From NCBI RefSeq assembly GCF_000374865.1, contig NZ_KB895453.1, positions 248,001-312,000 on the forward strand: DNA of 64,000 nt, written 5' to 3'. The DNA is from Arthrobacter sp. 135MFCol5.1. Its GTDB lineage: Bacteria > Actinomycetota > Actinomycetes > Actinomycetales > Micrococcaceae. This document shows positions 58,898-64,000 of this stretch, piece by piece; position 1 is the stretch's first letter; each line of letters starts with the position of its first letter. Made by a program: the position numbers and the translations under genes. The notes beneath the pieces were generated by a model. The model was given only the letters and a program-made list of their open reading frames with translations. It made no database searches and was not told the origin of the DNA.

Positions 58898-60445
58898 CTA
58901 GTAGGACAGTGACGGGAAGGGGGATCCGGCGCCGCGCGTTGGCACCCACACGGCCTTGGTCTGGGTGTACTCGTCCAGCACGCCCGGGCCGGAAGAACGT
59001 CCGTGGCCGGAATCGCCGAAACCGCCGAAGGGGACGGCCACATGGATGGTCTTGTAGGAGTTGATCCAGAACGTGCCGGCCTTGACCTCGCGGGCCACGT
59101 GGTGGGCGCGGGACACATCCGAGGTCCACACCGCCCCGGCCAGGCCAAAGCTGGTGTTGTTGGCGCGGGCGATGGCCTCGGCCTCGGTATCGAACGCGTC
59201 CGCCCCCACCACGGGGCCGAACACTTCGGTGGTTTCAAGCCGGTTCGCCGGGGTGACGCCGTCCAGCAGCGTGGGCATGACCCAGTGGCCGCCTTTCAGC
59301 GCCGAGCCGCTCAACGCCTCCGGCAACGCTGACCCGGTGAGGCGACGGCCGCCGTCGTCCATTCCCGCCTCGATCAGGCCGGTGACGGTGGCAAATTGCT
59401 GCGCGGTGATGATGGGGCCCACCTCGGTGTCTGCGCTGAGCGGATCACCCACCCGCAGCAGGGCGGCCTTGGCGGCGACCATCTCCACGAACTGGGCGTG
59501 CACTCTGCGCTCCACCAGGAGCCGGGACCCGGCCACGCAGGACTGGCCCGCACCCGAGAAGATGGCGGAGATGGCGCCGTCCGCGGCTCGGTCCAGGTCG
59601 GCGTCGGCGAAGACGATATTGGCGCTCTTGCCGCCGAGCTCCAGCAGGGCCGGGATACCCGCCTGGGCTGCGGCCACGGCGACACGGCGCCCGGTGGGGA
59701 CCGAACCGATGAAGCTGACTTTGCCCACCCGCGGGTCGGTGGTGAGTGCCGCGCCCACGGTCTGGCCCAGGCCCGCGGCGACGTTGAAGACGCCCGCCGG
59801 CAGGCCCGCTTCATGGGCGATCTGGGCCAGCCGGACCGACGACGCCGGGGTGAATTCGCTGGGCTTGATGATCACCGCGTTGCCAGCGGCCAATGGGGCG
59901 GCAGAGTTCCAGCCGGCGGTGAACAGCGGTGCGTTCCAGGGCGTGATGGCGACGACGACGCCCCACGGCACGCGCTCGGTGTACGTGTGCCAGTTGCCCG
60001 GAACGGGGATGGTCTGCCCGGTGAGCTTGTCCGCCCACCCGGCGTAGTACCCGAACATTTCGGCCACCTTGGCCGCCTCTGCCCGGGCGTCCCGGATGGG
60101 CTTGCCGGTGGTGGCGGACTCGAGGATGGCCAGTTCCTCGGCGTGCTGCTCCACGGCGCGGCTGACGTTCCGGAGGATGGCGGCCCGCTCGAAGCCGTTC
60201 AGCGCGCCCCAAACCCGGGCGCCCGCCGTCGAACTTTCCACGATGGCGTTGGCGCCCTCGGCGCCGGGGTCCGCGTAGGTGGCGAAGGGCTCGCCGGTGG
60301 CGGCTGCCGTGAGCGTGATGCTGTCTCCGCTTCCGGTGGCGACGCGGCCGTCAACGAACGCGCCGAGGCCGCCCGGGAAGGCGGCGTCCAGGACCGACCT
60401 GGCGGTGGCCGTGGAGGAGGAGGTGGGTGCTGTGGTGATACTCAA
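58898..60445 (-). CDS. NAD(P)-dependent aldehyde dehydrogenase
   Basis: A 515-residue aldehyde dehydrogenase. The general-base Glu is in LLELGGKSANIVF near residue 275, the catalytic Cys in GAGQSCVAGSRLLV near 310, and cofactor elements are ITPWNAPLF near 170 and FIGSVPTGRRV near 250. It resembles betaine aldehyde/aminoaldehyde dehydrogenases. TTG start at 60445 follows AGGAAAC. It is the third gene of the operon; its aldehyde could come from the product of the M20 hydrolase or the adjacent dehydrogenase. Confidence 0.92.
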   Translation of the reverse strand: MSITTAPTSSSTATARSVLDAAFPGGLGAFVDGRVATGSGDSITLTAAATGEPFATYADPGAEGANAIVESSTAGARVWGALNGFERAAILRNVSRAVEQHAEELAILESATTGKPIRDARAEAAKVAEMFGYYAGWADKLTGQTIPVPGNWHTYTERVPWGVVVAITPWNAPLFTAGWNSAAPLAAGNAVIIKPSEFTPASSVRLAQIAHEAGLPAGVFNVAAGLGQTVGAALTTDPRVGKVSFIGSVPTGRRVAVAAAQAGIPALLELGGKSANIVFADADLDRAADGAISAIFSGAGQSCVAGSRLLVERRVHAQFVEMVAAKAALLRVGDPLSADTEVGPIITAQQFATVTGLIEAGMDDGGRRLTGSALPEALSGSALKGGHWVMPTLLDGVTPANRLETTEVFGPVVGADAFDTEAEAIARANNTSFGLAGAVWTSDVSRAHHVAREVKAGTFWINSYKTIHVAVPFGGFGDSGHGRSSGPGVLDEYTQTKAVWVPTRGAGSPFPSLSY

Positions 60446-60483
60446 ATTCTTGTTTCCTTTGGGGGATGTTGTCGCTGCTGGCT

Positions 60484-61395
60484 CTAAGCGGCGGAGATGG
60501 AGGCCGGGGCGCCGGCCGGGGTGATGGCGGGGGCCACCGTTCGGGCGATCTCGGTGAAGTCAGCCCGCGGGCCAAGGACTGCAAGGGCGTCCTGCCACTG
60601 GTTGGCGACGGCGGCCAGAAGCGCGGGCTTCTCGCCGATTTGGGCGGCAACGTCCACGGCAAGGGCGGCGTCCCGGGCCATCAGGCCCATGGAGAAGCCG
60701 GAATCGTGCGTGCCGGTGAGGACCCAGTTGGGATACATGGCGGCCGAGACTTTGCTGCCGCCGGAGGCTCCGCTGATGCTGGCCGCTGCCGTGGCGGGGT
60801 CGATGCCGTAGGCCTTGGCCACGCCCAGCGCTTCGCCCACGGAGGCGAGGTTCGCGGCGGCCAGGACGTTATTGAGGAGCTTGACCACGTTGCCGCTGCC
60901 GGGTGCGCCGATGTGGCTGTAGTTGCCGCCGGTGAGCGCCAGCAGGACCGGCTCGGCAGCTTTCAGCGCGGCGTCCGTGGCACCCACGAAGGCGCTGAGC
61001 GTTCCCGTTGCGGCGCCGTCGCGGCCACCGGAAACGGGGGCGTCGATGAACGCCGCACCGGCGGCCTCCGCGAGCTGGGCCATGTGCTTGCTGGTGGCGG
61101 GCTCGGAGGTGGTGGTGTCAATGATGGCGACCGTTCCCGTGCTGGCCAGGAGCTGCGGCACGGTGGTTTCGACGATGCCGGCAGCGGGCAGTGAGAGGAC
61201 TGCGTAGGGTGTTCCGGCCAGGCTGGACAGGGTGTCCGTGGTGCCGATGCCGGTTTCTTCGGCTGCTTGGCGGGCGGCTTCCGAGGGGTCGAAGCCGGTG
61301 ACGTCCCAGCCCGCCTTGTGCAGGGTGGCGGCCATGGCTCCGCCCATGGCGCCGAGGCCGATGACGGCGACGCGGTTGTTTTGTGGCTCGTTCAT
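60484..61395 (-). CDS. 3-hydroxyisobutyrate dehydrogenase family oxidoreductase
   Basis: A 303-residue beta-hydroxyacid dehydrogenase. The cofactor motif VIGLGAMGGAMA is at residues 10-21, the substrate signature DAPVSGGRDGAATGTL near 118, and the catalytic Lys in GNVVKLLNN near 168. Family members oxidise 3-hydroxyisobutyrate, tartronate semialdehyde, or reduce related semialdehydes. ATG at 61395 follows AGGAG. The gene follows the RpiR gene by 61 bases and precedes the aldehyde dehydrogenase by 38. Confidence 0.9.
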   Translation of the reverse strand: MNEPQNNRVAVIGLGAMGGAMAATLHKAGWDVTGFDPSEAARQAAEETGIGTTDTLSSLAGTPYAVLSLPAAGIVETTVPQLLASTGTVAIIDTTTSEPATSKHMAQLAEAAGAAFIDAPVSGGRDGAATGTLSAFVGATDAALKAAEPVLLALTGGNYSHIGAPGSGNVVKLLNNVLAAANLASVGEALGVAKAYGIDPATAAASISGASGGSKVSAAMYPNWVLTGTHDSGFSMGLMARDAALAVDVAAQIGEKPALLAAVANQWQDALAVLGPRADFTEIARTVAPAITPAGAPASISAA

Positions 61396-61456
61396 AGAGG
61401 TACTCCTGGGTGGCTGTTGGTGGTTCTGCGTGCGCGGTTCTGTCTTTGCGGCGCAG

Positions 61457-62428
61457 CTAGTCGAGGTAGATGTCCAGGTCTTTCCAGAGCTGCTGGGTGC
61501 GGCGGATGGTGGCCCGGCTGCGCTCCGGATGTGCTGCCTCCATGCCGGCCAGCAGGCCGTAGACCAGTGAGTTTGCGGCGGTGACGGACTGGAAAAAGGA
61601 GATGCCTTCGGAAGCCACCACCAGGAGGTGGTCCGCGGCGGTGGCCAGGCGGCCGCGGCGCAGGTCGCTGATGGCAACAACCGTTGCGCCCGCCTCTTTC
61701 GCGGCTTCGGCGGCAATGATGATCTGCTTGACGGAGCGCCACATGTTGATCACCACCAGGACATCACCGGGCCCAAGGCTGTTGGTGCTGGACGCCAGGT
61801 GGGGGCCGGCACGGTTTTCCAGGCTGATCGGGTAACCCATGGTGGAACCCAGGTGGGCCATGACGCTGGCGGGGCCGGCAAAGGAGCCGATACCGACGAC
61901 GGTGATGGACTTCGCTGACGCCAGCGCGGCGATGGCCGCCTCGGCTTCCTCGGGGGTGTTCGAGTCCAGCGTCAGGCGGAGGTTTTCGATGTCGTGGGTG
62001 ATGGCTTCGTACAGCGGGCTGCGGGTTTCGCCGTGCTCGGTCAGGGTGTCCTCGGTGGAGATCATCACCAGGTAGCGGGACCGGAGTTCCCGCTGCAGGT
62101 CAGGCCAGCCGCGGTAGCCCAGGTGTTGTGCCGTGCGGACCACGGAGGAGCTGTTCACGTCCGCGCGCTGGGCAATCTCGGCGATGTCCGCGTAGGAGGA
62201 CAGCTGCGGGTTGCGGCGGATGACCTCCACCACGCGGCTCTGGGCCTTGGTCAGCGCAACGTCCGGCAGGGCATCACCAAGCCACGCGTGGGAGCTGATG
62301 CCGGAGCCGTTGCCGTCAATGTCGGCGGCGCGCCCGGGTGCCGGCTCTGCTGCTGACACTGCTGCCGGCTGGGTTGCCTGCCCTGGTGCCTGCTCTTCTG
62401 CCTGCTCTGTGGAAGCGCTGGGGTTCAC
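61457..62428 (-). CDS. MurR/RpiR family regulator of the DUF3100 operon
   Basis: A regulator of 323 residues from the GTG at 62428. An RpiR helix-turn-helix (SYADIAEIAQRADVNSSSVVRTAQHLGYRGW) lies near residues 75-110 and a SIS domain (GIGSFAGPASVMAHLG, VVINMWRSVKQIIIAAEAAK) at 175-300. An ATG at 62476 would add 16 residues, but then the start region would lie on operator-like repeats; GTG at 62428 has AGGACGG upstream and puts those repeats in the leader. It is the first gene of the operon and resembles the RpiR protein at 13618-14496. Confidence 0.85.
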   Translation of the reverse strand: MNPSASTEQAEEQAPGQATQPAAVSAAEPAPGRAADIDGNGSGISSHAWLGDALPDVALTKAQSRVVEVIRRNPQLSSYADIAEIAQRADVNSSSVVRTAQHLGYRGWPDLQRELRSRYLVMISTEDTLTEHGETRSPLYEAITHDIENLRLTLDSNTPEEAEAAIAALASAKSITVVGIGSFAGPASVMAHLGSTMGYPISLENRAGPHLASSTNSLGPGDVLVVINMWRSVKQIIIAAEAAKEAGATVVAISDLRRGRLATAADHLLVVASEGISFFQSVTAANSLVYGLLAGMEAAHPERSRATIRRTQQLWKDLDIYLD

Positions 62429-62455
62429 GCTGGTGCCCGTCCTGTAACGCAGATC

Positions 62456-62503
62456 ACTCTGCAAGTTCAATTGCATCTAATGTACTCTGCAATTTCGTTT
62501 GCG
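62456..62503. promoter_or_regulatory. tandem operator-like repeats upstream of RpiR operon
   Basis: Two copies of TGCAA-N6-TTGC(A/G), at 62460-62475 and 62488-62503, 28 bases apart, inside a longer direct repeat beginning ACTCTGCAA. Each is an inverted repeat; the spacing is nearly three helical turns. They fit two dimers of the RpiR regulator. Confidence 0.6.
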
Positions 62504-62534
62504 AACAGTGTTTTGCGTTTCAGGGATGTAAAAC

Positions 62535-62993
62535 CTAGCCTGCTGCGGCCCTTTCAACCGACAAGAGCCTCGCGTAGTTCAAGCACATGCTCGCGCCCTC
62601 GTTGGCCGGAACCCTGTTCCCGTCCACGCTTACGTGGTCCCCGCGGGTCAAGACCGAGCCGTCCGGCAAAACCGCAGCCTCCCCGTCCAGGCTGGTGCCC
62701 GCCGGAAAGATCAAGGTCCAGTCGGTGCCGTCCTTCCCGAGCAGGATGAGGCAGCCGGCGCCATCCCTGGACACCTGTCCCGCCACCGTGGCTTCCACCC
62801 GCGGCCCTGACGGTGCACTCTCGACCGTGAGTGCCTTGGTGCCCCCATCCGAGACGAGCAGCTTGGTGGTGAGCTCCTGCTGGACCGCGGGAGCGGGACT
62901 CGCGGCAGCCGGTTGCGCGGGATCCTGCGCTGAACAGGCCGCCAGCGCGAAAAGGGCTGCAACGGCCGTGCCGACGGTAATGGTGTGCTTCAT
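62535..62993 (-). CDS. small lipoprotein, unknown function
   Basis: A 152-residue protein with a clear lipoprotein signal: MKH, a hydrophobic stretch and a strong lipobox ALAAC at residues 16-20. A Pro/Ala linker follows, then a beta-rich domain (about 45-140) with a Cys pair (GAGCLIL near 82 and SMCLNY near 136). I know no named family for it. ATG at 62993 is used. It is separated from the RpiR gene and from the DUF222 gene by its own gaps. Confidence 0.78.
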   Translation of the reverse strand: MKHTITVGTAVAALFALAACSAQDPAQPAAASPAPAVQQELTTKLLVSDGGTKALTVESAPSGPRVEATVAGQVSRDGAGCLILLGKDGTDWTLIFPAGTSLDGEAAVLPDGSVLTRGDHVSVDGNRVPANEGASMCLNYARLLSVERAAAG

Positions 62994-63078
62994 TTCTGTT
63001 CCCCCTACAGAAAGCTGAAATCCCAGCCTACGGCCCGGAACCCGTACCCGCAGGCTCCCTTCAGCACCTTGGCGAGGC

Positions 63079-63110
63079 GTACGACGGCGGGTGGGCACCC
63101 GCCGTCGTAC
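63079..63110. repeat. perfect hairpin, second copy of an intergenic element
   Basis: A perfect 15-bp stem (63079-63093 with 63096-63110) with a two-base loop, in the gap between the divergent lipoprotein and DUF222 genes, where no terminator is needed. It nearly matches the hairpin at 56219-56253. Confidence 0.65.
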
Positions 63111-63191
63111 GTCTCCGTGCTGCGCGGCTGCTTTGGTACCTCGCGGGCTGTCTGTTCCAGCCGGGGTGCAGGTTGTTGGCGTCACCCCAAA

Positions 63192-64000
63192 ATGTCAGAC
63201 CCTGCTGCGAAGATTTTGGTTATGGAAGCCGGTGTGGTGGCAGGTGCGGGAGGCAGGGCGGCAATCGCCTCTGCGGTCGCCTCTGTGGCCGGGCTGGTCC
63301 ATGAATTGGAGCGGGTCGTGGCCGGAGGCAGCCCGGCTGGCGCAGGGCCCGATCCGTTGCGGGAGCTGTCCGAAGCCTCCCTTGAGGGACTGGAAGTGCT
63401 GGCCCGGATTGAGGCGGCAACAGCCGCGGCCAAGGTCCGGATGATCGCCCTCCACGCGGAGGCGGCAACCCTGTTGGAGGCACCCCCGGCCGGCGCTTAC
63501 AGGGAATCAGCCCAGGAAATGACAATGGTGGCGGAGATCGCCTGCGTACTCACCATCGGCGAACGCGCCGCATCGGCCCTGCTGGGGCAGGCCCATGCGC
63601 TGACCACCACGTTGCCGGCGGCTCTGGATGCGTTGCAGGCGGGCACGATTTCATGGCAGCACGCCCGCGCCGTGGTCGACGAAACCACAGGGCTCGATCC
63701 CGCACGTGCTGCGGCTTTGGTGGCCCACTTCTTCGACCCCGAGGATCCGAACCCTGCCCGCGGCGCCGCGCCCGGAGACCTGGTGCCGTCGCGCTTCCGG
63801 CGGAAGGTCCGGGCCTGGCGGGAGCGCACCTTTCCGGAGTCGCTGGAAGAGCGGCACGCAATTGGCGTGGCGGACCGGCGAATGGAATACCGGCCGGACG
63901 TGGACGGCATGGCGTGGCTTTCCCTGTACCTTCCCGGCGATACGGCCTGCGCGGTGTGGAATAAGGCGTCCGCTGTGGCCCGCGGGTTGCAGGGCCCTGG
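63192..64000 (+). CDS. DUF222 protein, partial (13E12/HNH-type), runs off the window
   Basis: An open frame of 269 codons with no stop before the window end. From about residue 60 it has the DUF222 helical repeat pattern (LEVLARIEAATAAAKVRMIALHAEA, TISWQHARAVVDET, ERRHAIGV-like DRRMEY). Such proteins usually carry an HNH endonuclease domain at the C-terminus, which would lie beyond 64000. The start may be ATG at 63192 or 63222; neither has a clear ribosome-binding site. They are typical multicopy genes of Micrococcaceae. Confidence 0.85.
   Translation, partial: MSDPAAKILVMEAGVVAGAGGRAAIASAVASVAGLVHELERVVAGGSPAGAGPDPLRELSEASLEGLEVLARIEAATAAAKVRMIALHAEAATLLEAPPAGAYRESAQEMTMVAEIACVLTIGERAASALLGQAHALTTTLPAALDALQAGTISWQHARAVVDETTGLDPARAAALVAHFFDPEDPNPARGAAPGDLVPSRFRRKVRAWRERTFPESLEERHAIGVADRRMEYRPDVDGMAWLSLYLPGDTACAVWNKASAVARGLQGP

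Overview
The window is a high-GC, gene-dense actinobacterial chromosome segment. The DUF222 protein at the right edge, the many GTG/TTG starts, the Tat lipoprotein and the general gene repertoire suggest a soil Micrococcaceae genome of the Arthrobacter/Pseudarthrobacter kind. That is an inference from gene content; no rRNA or tRNA was seen to confirm it.

Layout. 143-1590: PTS EIIB and EIIA genes facing a GntR/UTRA regulator. 1785-11111: mixed housekeeping and transport genes: DctA, a nucleoside/nucleotide kinase, a MatC-type dicarboxylate carrier, a PLP dehydratase, two lipoproteins or small proteins, an F420/NADP reductase-like protein, a PAS-ANTAR protein, and a YitT protein with an aminotransferase divergent from an Lrp regulator. 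11534-20433: two pectin rhamnogalacturonan-I lyases (PL11-type and PL26/YetA-type), each preceded by LacI-type palindromes. They bracket an RpiR regulator divergent from an MFS-GAF-amidohydrolase operon. 20748-37902: a sialic acid utilisation locus with a FadR-type regulator, nagB, nanE, a ROK kinase, nanA, a peptide-family ABC importer with a permease-ATPase fusion, a DUF4862 protein and two sialidases. 37983-41988: a FtsX/LolD-type ABC pair divergent from a two-component system. 42077-53461: acyl-CoA synthetase, small enzymes, katG, a PRISE-type reductase and a heterodimeric ABC exporter. 53609-56127: a two-gene island of clearly lower GC encoding a GNAT-PIN fusion and an ASCH protein. 56291-62476: a five-gene operon (DUF3100 membrane protein, M20 hydrolase, aldehyde dehydrogenase, 3-hydroxyisobutyrate dehydrogenase-like enzyme, RpiR regulator). 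62535-64000: a lipoprotein and the start of a DUF222 protein.

How the genes work together. The sialic acid locus reads as a pathway. A secreted sialidase releases sialic acid, the ABC importer brings it in, and NanA splits it to ManNAc and pyruvate. The ROK kinase and NanE give GlcNAc-6-P, and NagB makes fructose-6-P; no nagA is present in the window. Three intergenic regions of this locus carry a similar 12-bp near-palindrome that could be the operator of the FadR-type regulator.

The strongest candidates for something undescribed are the GNAT-PIN plus ASCH island (possible RNA-targeting toxin/defence module) and the DUF3100/M20/ALDH operon, which has tandem operator-like repeats in front of its RpiR gene.
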